Below, one piece after another: positions 1 through 8,622 of a DNA stretch of 64,000 bases. Both the position numbers and the translations under genes were made by a program. Source of the DNA: Streptomyces sp. NRRL S-337 (lineage in GTDB: Bacteria; Actinomycetota; Actinomycetes; Streptomycetales; Streptomycetaceae); contig NZ_JOIX01000001.1 in NCBI RefSeq assembly GCF_000720175.1, forward strand, positions 186,001 through 250,000, read 5' to 3'. The notes under the pieces are model-generated. The model had not been told where the DNA came from and ran no database searches. It saw only the letters and a list, made by a program, of their open reading frames with translations. Within the stretch, counting starts at the first letter, position 1; the number at the start of each line of letters is the position of its first letter.

Positions 1-1
1 C

Positions 2-298
2 GGTGACGGCCACGCCACGTTCATCGAGTCGCTGAAGAAGTCCGGCGAGCTGATCACCACGCAGGCGCTGGTCGACCCGTCACAGGCCGCCGTGGTGCGG
101 GTGCGCAACGGTCAGCCGGTGGTGACCGACGGACCTTTCCTGGAGGCCAAGGAGCACCTGGGCGGCTTCTACCTGGTCGACTGCGAGAACAAGGAGCGGG
201 CGATCGAGCTGGCCACGCAGATCCCGGACTGCGCGATCGACGGCCTGGGGGTCGAGGTGCGGCAGGTGATGTTCGCTGACGGACAATTGGAGGCATGA
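2..298 (+). CDS. YCII/DGPF-domain protein, 3' part
   Basis: The reading frame is open from the left edge, so the 5' end is missing. About 98 codons remain. The family's TDGPF motif is followed by EAKEHLGGFYLVD, which places it in the YCII-related (DGPF) family of small ferredoxin-fold proteins of uncertain biochemical role. The stop overlaps the start of the next gene (ATGA at 295-298), so the two are translationally coupled. DGPF genes next to a sigma factor with a long C-terminal extension are the hallmark of the ECF42 group, which fixes the context well. The function of DGPF proteins in that pairing is not established. Confidence 0.9.
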   Translation, partial: GDGHATFIESLKKSGELITTQALVDPSQAAVVRVRNGQPVVTDGPFLEAKEHLGGFYLVDCENKERAIELATQIPDCAIDGLGVEVRQVMFADGQLEA

Positions 299-1506
299 CC
301 GCACCACCCATGGAGGACCTGCTGCGTGAACTCACGCCGCAGGTCCTCGGCGCATTGGTACGCAGGCACGGCCAGTTCGAAGGGTGCGAGGACGCCGTAC
401 AGGAGGCCGTCCTCGCCGCCACCGTGCAGTGGCCGGCCGAGGGAATGCCGGACAACCCGCGCGGCTGGCTGATGACCGTCGCGTCCCGGCGGCTCATCGA
501 CCAGATGCGCAGCGACCACGCGCGCCGCGAGCGGGAGTCCGCGGTGGCCGCCGAGGTGGTGCCCGAGGACGTCCCGGACACCGACGACACGCTCGTCCTG
601 CTGTTCCTGTGCTGCCATCCGTCGCTGACCGCCGCTTCCCAGACGGCCCTGACGCTGCGGGCGGTCGGCGGCCTGACCACGGCCGAGATCGCCCGGGCGT
701 TCCTGGTGCCGGAGGCCACGATGGCGGCCAGGATCAGCCGGGCCAAGCAGCGCATCAAGGCCGCCGGCAGCTCGTTCGGCCTGCCGGACGGCGCGGAGCG
801 CGAGGAGCGGCTACGGGTCGTCCTGCACGTCCTCTACCTGATCTTCAACGAGGGCTACACCGCTTCCTCGGGCAGCGAACTGCACCGTGCCGACCTCGCG
901 CACGAGGCGATCCGGCTGACCAGGATGGTGCACACGCAGCTGCCGGCGGACGGCGAGGTGACCGGGCTGCTCGCGCTGATGCTGCTGACCCACGCCCGCC
1001 GGGAGGCCCGTACGACGGCGGGCGGCGACCTGGTGCCGCTGGACGAACAGGACCGTACGAAATGGGACCGTGCGCTGATCGACGAGGGCCTTGAGCTGGT
1101 CAAGTCATCGCTGGCCGGCCCGGCCCTCGGGCCCTACCAGATCCAGGCCGCCATCGCCGCCACGCACGCCGACGCGGCCACGGCCCAGGAGACCAACTGG
1201 CCGCAGGTACACGCCCTTTACCTGATCCTCGAACGCATCGCGCCCAACCCGATGGTCACCCTCAACCGGGCGATCGCGCTCGCCGAGACCGAGGGCCCGC
1301 CGGCCGGGCTGGCCCTGCTGCGCACCTTGGACGGTGACGAGCGGATGGCCGGGCACCACCGTCTGCTGTCCGTACGGGCGCACCTGCTGGAGAAGACCGG
1401 CGACCTGGCCGGGGCGTACGAGCACTACCGGCGCGCCGCGAAATCCACCGCCAGTATCGCCGAGCAACGCTACCTGCAAGCCCGGGCCGGCCGGCTGCGG
1501 CAGTAG
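295..1506 (+). CDS. ECF sigma factor, ECF42-like, with C-terminal TPR-like extension
   Basis: This 403-residue protein is about twice the length of a minimal ECF sigma factor. Residues about 10-80 hold sigma region 2 (VLGALVRRHGQFEGCEDAVQEAV and GWLMTVASRRLIDQMRSD). Residues about 100-155 hold region 4, with the helix-turn-helix in LTTAEIARAFLVPEATMAARISRAK. The remaining ~240 residues are the helical extension seen in ECF42 proteins (LYLIFNEGYTAS, then NRAIALAE and HLLEKTGDLAGAYEHYRRAA, which read like TPR units). ECF42 proteins usually lack an anti-sigma factor and pair with DGPF proteins, as here. The start is fixed by the ATGA overlap with the upstream gene. The target promoter is not known. 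Confidence 0.93.
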   Translation: MTAPPMEDLLRELTPQVLGALVRRHGQFEGCEDAVQEAVLAATVQWPAEGMPDNPRGWLMTVASRRLIDQMRSDHARRERESAVAAEVVPEDVPDTDDTLVLLFLCCHPSLTAASQTALTLRAVGGLTTAEIARAFLVPEATMAARISRAKQRIKAAGSSFGLPDGAEREERLRVVLHVLYLIFNEGYTASSGSELHRADLAHEAIRLTRMVHTQLPADGEVTGLLALMLLTHARREARTTAGGDLVPLDEQDRTKWDRALIDEGLELVKSSLAGPALGPYQIQAAIAATHADAATAQETNWPQVHALYLILERIAPNPMVTLNRAIALAETEGPPAGLALLRTLDGDERMAGHHRLLSVRAHLLEKTGDLAGAYEHYRRAAKSTASIAEQRYLQARAGRLRQ

Positions 1507-1630
1507 GTGGTGCGACGCAGGACAACTCCTGAGAGTGCGCGCGGTGAGAGCACGCCGGCGGTCGGCCGTGGCATTCACAGGAAACCCACAAGTTTGCCTC
1601 CTACCTTCCCGATGCGGCTACCGTGCACGG

Positions 1631-1756
1631 ATGCCGCCGGCGGGTGTGTCGGGAACCGGGACGGCATGGACAGTGAACTGCACACGATGCGGTGGCGCGG
1701 TGGTCCAGGGGCCGGACGGCCGATGGTGCTGCGGCAACTGCGGGGCGAGCGGATGA
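1631..1756 (+). CDS. Small zinc-ribbon protein (41 aa)
   Basis: The product has two knuckles, CTRCGG and WCCGNCG, about 13 residues apart. This is the compact C-x2-C...C-x2-C zinc ribbon found in many tiny actinobacterial proteins. It ends 18 bases before the in-frame upstream ATG of the response regulator, so co-transcription is plausible. The ATG at 1631 is the only ATG in this frame before the ribbon; no strong ribosome binding site is visible, and an alternative start cannot be excluded. Zinc binding is an inference from the cysteine pattern. Whether it is expressed is uncertain. Confidence 0.55.
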   Translation: MPPAGVSGTGTAWTVNCTRCGGAVVQGPDGRWCCGNCGASG

Positions 1757-1792
1757 GCCGAGGCGCCCGACGAGATGAGAGTGGAGCCTTGC

Positions 1793-2503
1793 ATGTGCGC
1801 GGCCAAGCGCCTCGACCGAGTCCTGGTCGTCGACGACGACGCGATGATCCTGCGGTCCCTGGGGCGCGGCCTGCGGCTGAACGGCTTCGCCGTCGCGCTC
1901 GCCGAGGACGGCCCGACCGCTCTCGTGCAACTGGCAAAGACACCGCCGGACGTGATCGTCCTCGATGTGTCCCTGCCGGGAATGAGCGGCATCGAGGTGT
2001 GCCGCACCCTGCGGGCCGACGGTGACGAGGTGCCGGTGCTGATGCTGTCCGCACTGGACGAGCTGGCGGACCGGGTGGCGGGCCTCCAGGCCGGGGCCGA
2101 TGACTACCTGGTCAAACCCTTCGCCCTCAAGGAACTGGTTCTGCGGCTGCAGGCCCTGCTTCGCCGCCGCCCGCCCGCCGGCAGAGACATCGTGCAGGTC
2201 GGCGACCTGGTCCTCGACACGGCCGCACGCGAGGTGACGTACCGGGGCGTGGCGGTCGGGCTCACCCGGCGGGAGTTCGAGCTGCTGGAGGTCCTCGCCC
2301 GCAACGCGGGCGTCGTCCTCACCCGCGACCAGCTCCTGGACCGGGTGTGGGGCTACGACTTCGAGGTACGCACCGACGCCGTCGACACGTTCGTGAGCTA
2401 TCTCCGGCGCAAGACGGAGGCCGGCGGCCGACCGCGCCTCGTCCACACGGTCCGCGGGGTCGGCTTCGTCCTGCGGCCCTCCGCAACGGACCCCGTGCGA
2501 TGA
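1793..2503 (+). CDS. OmpR/PhoB-family response regulator
   Basis: The protein has an N-terminal receiver domain (residues about 9-120) with the acidic pair in VVDDD and the phospho-acceptor D58 in VIVLDVSLPG. The switch residues are in MLSALDE and the conserved lysine in YLVKPF. A C-terminal winged helix follows (about 135-230), with LTRREFELLEVLARNAG and the recognition region ending DTFVSYLRRKTE. I chose the ATG at 1793 because GGAG lies 7 bases upstream; an in-frame ATG at 1775 would add six residues. Its stop overlaps the kinase start (ATGA, 2500-2503), so the two form a cognate pair. The size and the KTEAGG...RGVGF ending resemble PrrA-type regulators. The stimulus is unknown. Confidence 0.95.
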   Translation: MCAAKRLDRVLVVDDDAMILRSLGRGLRLNGFAVALAEDGPTALVQLAKTPPDVIVLDVSLPGMSGIEVCRTLRADGDEVPVLMLSALDELADRVAGLQAGADDYLVKPFALKELVLRLQALLRRRPPAGRDIVQVGDLVLDTAAREVTYRGVAVGLTRREFELLEVLARNAGVVLTRDQLLDRVWGYDFEVRTDAVDTFVSYLRRKTEAGGRPRLVHTVRGVGFVLRPSATDPVR

Positions 2504-4095
2504 GGCTCACCACCCGGATCGCCCTCGTCATGGGCCTCGCCATGCCCCTGCTGGTGCTGGGCTCGGGCGCGCTGCTGCTGCGCCTGGTCACCCGCGATGT
2601 GCACGCCGAGCAGGACGCCCACCTGCGGGAACGGGCCGCGGTGCTGCTGCCGATGGCCAGGGGCCTGCTGCGGACCGAGGAGAGCGGACAGCCGCGGAAG
2701 GCGGCGAACCGGGAGCGGCAGCTGCTCGACGCGGGCCTCGACGTCGGGGTGCGTCTCCTGGCGGCCGGCGGCGGGTCGGCGACGGACGGGAGCGGCGGCG
2801 GCAATCCGGCCGCCCCCGGTCGGAACCTGACCACGGACGGTGGCCCGCAGGGGTACCGGGTGGTGGCCGCGGCGGGTCCACAACCGGCCGCCAGCGTGTC
2901 GTTGCCGGTCGCCGCGACCGACCCGGTGACCGTACGGTTCCGCGGCCACGCCTGGCGGGCGCTGTCGGTGGAGGTGGGCGGCCCGAACGCCCGAAAGGGC
3001 CCGCGCGGCACGCTGTGGGTGTTCTCTCGCGGATCGGCCGGGAAGGCCGAGGTCACCGCCGTACAGAACCGCATTCTGGTGGTGGCGCTGATCGCCGCCC
3101 CCCTGGCCGGGCTGCTCTCCTGGGCCATTGCCGAACGTGCCACCCGCCCGCTGCGCCGCCTGCAGCGCCGGGCCGGCGGCCTCGACCCCGGCACCAGCGC
3201 GGCACGCCTGGACCACGCCCCGTCGCGGATCACCGAGGTGGACGACCTGGCCCGCACCCTGCAGACCGTGCTGTCCCGGTACGACGAGCAGGCGGCGCGG
3301 ACCCAGGAGGCACTGGCGACCGCACGGGCCTTCTCCGCGACCGCGTCCCATGAACTGCGCACCCCGCTGATGGGCATGCAGACCAATCTGGACGTCCTCA
3401 CCGACCACCCCGACCTCGATCCGGCCGACCGCGCCGATGTCCTGGACGACCTGCGCTCCGGACAGCAGCGGCTGATGGCCACGCTGATCGCGCTGAGAGC
3501 GCTGGCCCAGGGCGACTTGGTGGAGGCCGACGCCTTCGGTGTCGTGGACCTCTCCGAGCTGGTTGCGGCGGCGGTGGCCGATGTGAAACGGCACCACCCC
3601 GGCGTCCGGCTGACCCTCCGGATCACGCCCGGCCTGATGCTGAACGCCTGGGAGCCGGGGCTGCGGATGGCGGTCGACAACCTGCTCCGCAACGCGGTGG
3701 TGCACGGGAGCCGGGCGGGACTGCCGGCGCGGATCGAGGTGGCGCTCCGGCCGGGCGGCCGGCCGACGGACCCGGTGGCCGTGCTCACCGTGGACGACGA
3801 CGGTCCGGGCATCGCACCCGAGGAGCGTCAGCAGGTCTTCCAACGGTTCCACCGACGCGCCGGCAGCCCCGGGTCGGGGCTGGGACTGACCCTGGTGGCC
3901 CAGCAGGTCGCCCTGCACCGCGGCACCGTGCGGATCCTGGACCGGCCGACGGGGACCGGCGTCCGCTTCGAGGTCCACCTGCCCCGGCCCGCCGACCCGG
4001 CGGCCGACACCCACACCTTGGAACTGCCGCTGCGCCGCGCCTGGTTGAGCGAGGTCCCGGGGGAGGGCCCGCACGAGCTGCCGACCAGCTCCTGA
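2500..4095 (+). CDS. Membrane sensor histidine kinase (HisKA/HATPase)
   Basis: The product has 531 residues. An N-terminal membrane helix (about 8-30) is followed by a ~150-residue extracytoplasmic segment and a second helix (VVALIAAPLAGLLSWAIA). A HAMP-like linker (RATRPLRRL) follows. The phospho-acceptor H284 lies in FSATASHELRTPL, and the HATPase domain shows the N box (NLLRNAVVHG), G1 (VDDDGPGI) and G2 (GSGLGLTLV). The ATG overlaps the response regulator stop by four bases, so the two are co-translated. The sensing domain is glycine/alanine-rich and matches no ligand-binding fold I recognise. The C-terminal ~25 residues after the kinase core are not conserved. Confidence 0.94.
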   Translation: MRLTTRIALVMGLAMPLLVLGSGALLLRLVTRDVHAEQDAHLRERAAVLLPMARGLLRTEESGQPRKAANRERQLLDAGLDVGVRLLAAGGGSATDGSGGGNPAAPGRNLTTDGGPQGYRVVAAAGPQPAASVSLPVAATDPVTVRFRGHAWRALSVEVGGPNARKGPRGTLWVFSRGSAGKAEVTAVQNRILVVALIAAPLAGLLSWAIAERATRPLRRLQRRAGGLDPGTSAARLDHAPSRITEVDDLARTLQTVLSRYDEQAARTQEALATARAFSATASHELRTPLMGMQTNLDVLTDHPDLDPADRADVLDDLRSGQQRLMATLIALRALAQGDLVEADAFGVVDLSELVAAAVADVKRHHPGVRLTLRITPGLMLNAWEPGLRMAVDNLLRNAVVHGSRAGLPARIEVALRPGGRPTDPVAVLTVDDDGPGIAPEERQQVFQRFHRRAGSPGSGLGLTLVAQQVALHRGTVRILDRPTGTGVRFEVHLPRPADPAADTHTLELPLRRAWLSEVPGEGPHELPTSS

Positions 4096-4104
4096 CCGAC
4101 CCCG

Positions 4105-4626
4105 TCACCTCGTACGGGGCGGGGACTCCTTGACCACCCGCGCGGTGGCCCGGCCCGCCCCCGCGGAGCACCTCACCGAGCGGAACCGGCCGCCGACCTC
4201 CGCGACCCAGAAGGCGTCCGCCACCGTGAGCGCCTGGACGCTCCGGCTGCGCCGCCACCCCCGGAAGCACGTCTCGACGACGTCGGCACCGGGTGGCAGC
4301 TGCCCCCACGCCAGCGTCCAGTCCCTCCCCGCCCGGCCGCCGTACCGGCCACCCCGGAGCGGGGAGACACAGAGCGTGCTCACGACGGACACATCGATCA
4401 GCCCGGCCCCGCTGTGCACCTCCAGCGCCGGACGGCCCTCAGATCCCCGCCCGACGCGCAGCAGCCAGCCGCTCAGGGGCAGCCGCACGTCACGCGGCCC
4501 GAGGGTGGTGAGGACCGTGGAGCCTGAAGGGAAGGGCTCGTCCGACACGAGGAATCCACTGCCGTCCACTGTCTCTCCCAGGTTCGAGGCTCGGTGCACA
4601 TGACCGTCGCCGACACCTACGTACAC
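4105..4626 (-). CDS. Hypothetical protein (173 aa)
   Basis: The frame opens at a GTG (4624-4626) and encodes a soluble protein without signal peptide or membrane helix. It contains short beta-like stretches such as GSTVLTTLGPRDVRLPLSGW and DVSVVSTLCVSPL, and several Arg/Gly-rich turns. I do not recognise the family. It is convergent with the kinase gene (9 bases between stops) and is transcribed alone. The composition and third-position GC fit a real gene better than the opposite-strand alternatives, but no clear ribosome binding site precedes the start, so the start is uncertain. Confidence 0.55.
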   Translation of the reverse strand: MYVGVGDGHVHRASNLGETVDGSGFLVSDEPFPSGSTVLTTLGPRDVRLPLSGWLLRVGRGSEGRPALEVHSGAGLIDVSVVSTLCVSPLRGGRYGGRAGRDWTLAWGQLPPGADVVETCFRGWRRSRSVQALTVADAFWVAEVGGRFRSVRCSAGAGRATARVVKESPPRTR

Positions 4627-4882
4627 CGTCGCTGATGCTCAACTGCCCCCGACCATAAGGACGATCCTTGTGGATTCCCTGTGCCCGCAACGCCCCCGTA
4701 CGGACGCGGCACGCACCCCGTAACGGCTCACAAGGTCCCCACAAAGAACGCCCCTACGTTCTGCACCACGGACCGCCCGCCCGCTCCTGCGAGGCCCCTG
4801 CGGCCGCCTTCATCCATCCCCAGACATCCCAGGCACCCCCAGACATTCCCAGAACCCATTCCTTCCTGAAGGGAGCACCACC

Positions 4883-5329
4883 ATGCAGCGTCCCAAGATC
4901 GTCCTGGCAGGAGCCCTGTCCACGCTCGCGCTCACCGGTTGCCTGCTGAGCGGGGCAGCGTCGGCGGACGCGGCGGACTCCGGCAGCCCGTCGTCCGCCG
5001 AGCACTCCGCAACCGCCCCGCACAAGGGCAAGGGCAAGGGCCACGGCAAGGGCATCTGCCACCGAGTGCCCAAGTTGGAGAAGCGCATCGACAAGGCTCT
5101 CGACCGGCTCAACGGCGATGCCCACACCCGTGGTTCGATCGCGCGCCTGGAACAGCGGGTGAAGAACGCCCGCGCCAAGCACCGCGACGCGGTCGCCACC
5201 TTCCTCCAGGACCGGCTCACCCACCGCAAGGAGCTCAAGCCCACGCTCACTCGCGAGCGCACCGACCTCAAGGCCGTCGCGGCCTGGTGTGCGACGAAGG
5301 ACGGTGACAAGAAGGGCACCGCCTCGTGA
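4883..5329 (+). CDS. Secreted helical protein (148 aa)
   Basis: The ATG follows a good ribosome binding site (GAAGGGAG). Residues 1-30 are an export signal (hydrophobic core VLAGALSTLALTGCLLSG, cleavage likely after ASA). A cysteine at residue 20 could form a lipobox, but TG-C is a weak match. After a low-complexity linker of Lys/Gly (HKGKGKGHGKG), residues 57-140 form a charged, probably helical, coiled-coil-like domain with two cysteines (GICHRVP and AAWCATK) that could make a disulphide. No enzyme motif is seen. The gene stands alone after a 256-base spacer in which nothing else is recognisable. Confidence 0.8.
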   Translation: MQRPKIVLAGALSTLALTGCLLSGAASADAADSGSPSSAEHSATAPHKGKGKGHGKGICHRVPKLEKRIDKALDRLNGDAHTRGSIARLEQRVKNARAKHRDAVATFLQDRLTHRKELKPTLTRERTDLKAVAAWCATKDGDKKGTAS

Positions 5330-5415
5330 GGCAACGCTCCCGGCGTGCCGCGCTGCCGCTGACCGCGGCGCTCGCGGTACCGGCCGATGCCGACGCGGCC
5401 GAGGACCCGCGGTGA
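5326..5415 (+). other. Tiny ORF (29 aa) coupled to the secreted protein
   Basis: A GTG at 5326 overlaps the stop of the preceding gene (GTGA). It opens a 29-codon frame that reads like an export signal (RQRSRRAALPLTAALAVP, then an Ala/Asp-rich tail) and stops at 5415. It may be a remnant of a lost secreted protein or a chance frame. Evidence for translation is only the overlap. Confidence 0.25.
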
Positions 5416-5500
5416 GGGTCCGGTAGGGGGAAGCAGCGGTCGGGTCCTTCCCGGGACGGCGGGTCAACCAGGCGTCCCACCCCCGACCACGTGCGCACGC

Positions 5501-5537
5501 GACGGATCCACGCAGCCGTAGGCCGCGTGGATCCGTC
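5501..5537. terminator. Bidirectional hairpin terminator
   Basis: Perfect 13-base arms (5501-5513 and 5525-5537) enclose an 11-base loop. The hairpin lies between two convergent genes, the secreted protein ending at 5329 and the lipoprotein ending at 5553, so it can serve both. There is no U tract, as usual for actinobacterial hairpin terminators. Confidence 0.75.
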
Positions 5538-5552
5538 AGCCGATCGGTCGCG

Positions 5553-6053
5553 TCAGTCCAGATCGTCCGAGTAGTCGGTGGTGACGCAGCCGTCCACCTC
5601 ACCGTCGTCGGTGGTCTTGCCCTCGGGCGCGTGGAAGCCGGGGGCGCAGTTGAGGAATACCAGCCCGGCATCGAGCAGCTTCCGCCGTTGGTCGTCGCTG
5701 CCCGGGTCGACGGCGAAGTCGTCCCCGATCATCAGGTCGTCCTGCTCGGACTTGTCTTTTTTGACGGCGGTCTGGAACGCCTCCATGTCCTCGATGGTCA
5801 GGAAGTCGGCGTCACCACCGCCGACCGCCGGGTCGTCACACTCGCCACCGCCGTTGATGCCCTTCATGCCCATGGCCTCGACCTGTGCCACCTCCGGGGG
5901 CGTGGCGATGTCGACCTTCTCGCAGTGGAGCGTCGTGTTGAGCAGTTCCCCGGCCCCCTGCGGCGACCCGCCGGAGGGCAGGCTGCTGCAAGCGGAAACC
6001 GATGCCAGGGCGACGACGGCGCCGGCCGTGGCAAGTATTCGATGGAAACGCAT
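5553..6053 (-). CDS. Small secreted lipoprotein (166 aa)
   Basis: The start at 6053 (MRFHRILATAGA) is preferred over upstream in-frame ATGs because it has an AAAGGG ribosome binding site and places a lipobox (SVSAC) at the end of a normal signal peptide. The mature part is acidic, with four further cysteines (LHCEK, GECDDP, LNCAPG, DGCVTT) that could form two disulphides. The C-terminal half (LLDAGLVFLNCAPGFHAPEG) is not a domain I recognise. It is exported and membrane-anchored by inference from the lipobox. The function is unknown. Confidence 0.8.
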   Translation of the reverse strand: MRFHRILATAGAVVALASVSACSSLPSGGSPQGAGELLNTTLHCEKVDIATPPEVAQVEAMGMKGINGGGECDDPAVGGGDADFLTIEDMEAFQTAVKKDKSEQDDLMIGDDFAVDPGSDDQRRKLLDAGLVFLNCAPGFHAPEGKTTDDGEVDGCVTTDYSDDLD

Positions 6054-6285
6054 GAATCCCTTTGCAGTGGTGGCTTCGAGACGAGCACCGAACGGCTGTG
6101 ACGGTGCATCGGCTGCCGAAAAGGCGAAGCGAGCCATCTGCACTCCCCCGTTCCCCCGCTCTGATCATTTGACCGGAACATGGTAAACCCGGCCTGCGCC
6201 AACTGCGTCGCGTCAGCCGCACGAGCGGAACTCAGCCCGTCGGATCGGGTGGGCAAGGGCCGCCGCTGCCCTTTTGGTCCGCCGC

Positions 6286-6861
6286 TTACGGCCGTTGGAC
6301 GCTCAGGATGACCGCCGTTCCGGCGACGGTCCGGTCTTCGTGCATGGTGATCACTTGGCCGGGCTGCAGGTGGTGCCACTGTGCCGGGTCGAGTGGGGCC
6401 AGACGCACCGTGGCCCGTCCGCCGGGCTCCAGGTGAGGCGCGAACTCCACCCAGAGACCGGCGATGTTGAGTGCCGGTTCGCCGGTCGGGGCTCGATTCC
6501 CGATGTTCCACATCGGCCGGAGGACGCCGGCTCCCGAGAAGGGTTTCTGACGGCGTGCCACGTCGGCCGGTACGAGGGTGAGGTCGGCCCGGACGATGCC
6601 GTGCCGCGTTTCGTAGCAGCGCCAGTGACACCAGGCCGCGCTTCGCTCCAGGCGCATCTGCTCGGCGGCGGTGGCGAGCGTCTGCCAGAACGCGAGCGGA
6701 AGCGGATGCACATGGCCGAGTTCTTCCAGCAGATCGAGCGCCACTTCCCACTCATCGTGGGTGAGGTAGTCCCAGACATCGTTCACCGTGATGTCGTTCT
6801 CGGTGGCGATCCGCTCGGGGACCAGCAGGGAGGCGGCTTCCAGCAGCTCGGGGACATCCAT
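6286..6861 (-). CDS. Conserved hypothetical protein with EF-Tu-domain-like C-terminus
   Basis: The product is 191 residues and soluble. The N-terminal half is helical (NDITVNDVWDYLTHDEWEVA, then LLEELGHVHPLP). The C-terminal ~90 residues run GRATVRLAPLDPAQWHHLQPG, then QVITMHEDRTVAGTAVIL. This order of strands, and the pGQvitm-E-rtvagtavil pattern, resemble the third beta-barrel of EF-Tu. The resemblance is by eye and may reflect only a shared barrel. No GTPase motif is present. It lies downstream of the TAP-like gene on the same strand but beyond a hairpin, so it probably has its own promoter. Confidence 0.7.
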   Translation of the reverse strand: MDVPELLEAASLLVPERIATENDITVNDVWDYLTHDEWEVALDLLEELGHVHPLPLAFWQTLATAAEQMRLERSAAWCHWRCYETRHGIVRADLTLVPADVARRQKPFSGAGVLRPMWNIGNRAPTGEPALNIAGLWVEFAPHLEPGGRATVRLAPLDPAQWHHLQPGQVITMHEDRTVAGTAVILSVQRP

Positions 6862-6911
6862 GCCCCGATTCTGGGCGATGGTCCCGCCCCGCAGGCTCGC
6901 AGGCCCCTCCC

Positions 6912-6938
6912 GGCCGGGATCAGGGCATGATCCCGGCC
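6912..6938 (-). terminator. Hairpin terminator after the TAP-like gene
   Basis: Ten-base perfect arms (6912-6921 and 6929-6938) with a 7-base loop lie 20 bases past the stop of the leftward hydrolase gene and before the start of the next leftward gene. Confidence 0.7.
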
Positions 6939-6958
6939 TATTTCCTGTCCGAGCCGTG

Positions 6959-8539
6959 CTACTTCGCGGCCGATCCGGCGGGGACCGGGAGGGGGCCGGC
7001 CGCGCAGGTCGTGTCGTGCTTCGGTGCCTTGCCGGTCAGCAGGTAGGTGTTGACGATGCCGTCCACGCACGCGTTGCCGTTGCGGTACTGACCGTGGTCC
7101 CCGCCGCCGGTGACGGTGACCAGGCGGGAGCCGCGCAGGGCCCGGTGGTCCCGGAGGGCGGCCTCGTAGTAGGTCGCGGGGTCGTGCACCGAGTTGAGCA
7201 TCAGGGTCGCCGGCAGTCCGGCCCCGGTGACCTTCACCTTCGGCGCGGTCGCCGTGGGCCAGTACGCGCACACCGTCGAGAAGGCCAACTCCCGGGCGCC
7301 CGCGAGCGGTTGAGCCTTCGTATCCTTCGCGCTCCGCCGGACCCAGTGGCCGACATCGCGGTTCCAGGCGGTGTCGTTGCAGGTGACGGAGAAGTACTCG
7401 GCCAGGAATTCCGGGCTGAGATACGAGCCGAAGACCTTTTCCATGAGCTGCCGCTCAGGAGCCCCCGCGCCGTCCCCGTGGTCGAGCGCGACGAGCGCCG
7501 ACGCCAGTGCAGGGAACCCTTCCTTGGCGTTGTAGACGGCTTGGATCGTGCCGTTGTCCAGCTGGTTCGGGCCGATGACAACCTGGCCGACGGTTACCGG
7601 GTGCTCCGCCAGCGCCTGCCGGCGCGCCTCCCACCTGGCCTTGGCCTGCTCGGCCGTCCGCCCGTAGTGGTAGACGGCGTCGTACTTCGCCAGCCAGGGC
7701 AGGAAGTCCTGCTCGAACCGGCGCTGGAAGCTCTTCGGCTGTCCCGTCTCGAACTCCTCCCAGGAGCCCGACCAGCCGACGTTGCTGTCCAGCACGGTCC
7801 GCTCGATGCGCCGCGGGTACAGCGTCGCGTAGTAGGCGCCGAGCATCGTGGCGTAGGAGGGCCCGTAGTAGGAGATCTTCCGTGCGCCGAGCAGTGAGCG
7901 GAACAGGTCCATGTCACGGGCCGTCTGCTCGGTGGTCAGGTACGGCAGTAGCCCGCCGCTGCGTGTCCGGCAGTCCTGCGCCAGCTTGCGCGACCGCGCC
8001 AGCACGCCCTGGACGGCGGCGGGTGAGCGGTCCCGGAAGTCGTGCGCGAAGAACTCCCGGAACTCCGCGTCCGTCTGGCACACCGGGCGGGTGCTGCGAC
8101 CGACGCCGCGCTGGTCGAAACTGACCACGTCGTACGCGGCGCCCACCGCGGGCTCGTCCTTGGCGAGGCCCTCCGGTCGGTTCAGCCCCGAGGCACCCGG
8201 CCCGCCCGCCGCCATCATCAGCACCCCGCGCCGCCCGGCGGGATTGCTCGCCCGGTGCCGGGAAACCGCCACGGTGAGGTCCACACCGGCATCCGGACGG
8301 TGCCAGTCACGCGGCACCGTCATCCGCGCGCACTCCAGCGACGAAGCGCCTTCACAGGGCTGCCAGTCCAGCCGCTGCTGCGCGTACCGGGCGGGCACCC
8401 GCGTTCCCGCCCCGGTGGCCTGCGCCCCGCCCGCCGGCAGCACCGTCGCGGCCACGACCGCCGCGGCCACGCCCGCCAGCGCGGACGCGCCCCACCACCG
8501 CGTACGCGGCACCCTCCCCGAAACCCACGACCCTGCCAT
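6959..8539 (-). CDS. Secreted alpha/beta hydrolase, tripeptidyl aminopeptidase (TAP)-like
   Basis: This 526-residue protein begins at the ATG at 8539, which has GGGAGGG just upstream; longer in-frame starts lack one. Residues 1-42 are an export signal. The alpha/beta hydrolase core shows the oxyanion loop AAGGPGASG, FDQRGVGRS, the nucleophile elbow YYGPSYAT (S228), and a late histidine in GGDHGQY. A TAP-like C-terminal domain carries TLMLNSVHDPATYYEAA. Streptomyces SlpD/SlpE and tripeptidyl aminopeptidases share this plan and remove short N-terminal peptides from secreted substrates. The elbow usually reads GxSYG, and here the final Gly is Ala, a tolerated change. The substrate is not known. 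Confidence 0.9.
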   Translation of the reverse strand: MAGSWVSGRVPRTRWWGASALAGVAAAVVAATVLPAGGAQATGAGTRVPARYAQQRLDWQPCEGASSLECARMTVPRDWHRPDAGVDLTVAVSRHRASNPAGRRGVLMMAAGGPGASGLNRPEGLAKDEPAVGAAYDVVSFDQRGVGRSTRPVCQTDAEFREFFAHDFRDRSPAAVQGVLARSRKLAQDCRTRSGGLLPYLTTEQTARDMDLFRSLLGARKISYYGPSYATMLGAYYATLYPRRIERTVLDSNVGWSGSWEEFETGQPKSFQRRFEQDFLPWLAKYDAVYHYGRTAEQAKARWEARRQALAEHPVTVGQVVIGPNQLDNGTIQAVYNAKEGFPALASALVALDHGDGAGAPERQLMEKVFGSYLSPEFLAEYFSVTCNDTAWNRDVGHWVRRSAKDTKAQPLAGARELAFSTVCAYWPTATAPKVKVTGAGLPATLMLNSVHDPATYYEAALRDHRALRGSRLVTVTGGGDHGQYRNGNACVDGIVNTYLLTGKAPKHDTTCAAGPLPVPAGSAAK

Positions 8540-8622
8540 CGAACCCTCCCGGACGTGTCCTTCATCTACCGGGACCGATCCTTCCGCCGGGCGCACGACC
8601 GCTCGATCCCCTCAGCATCCGT

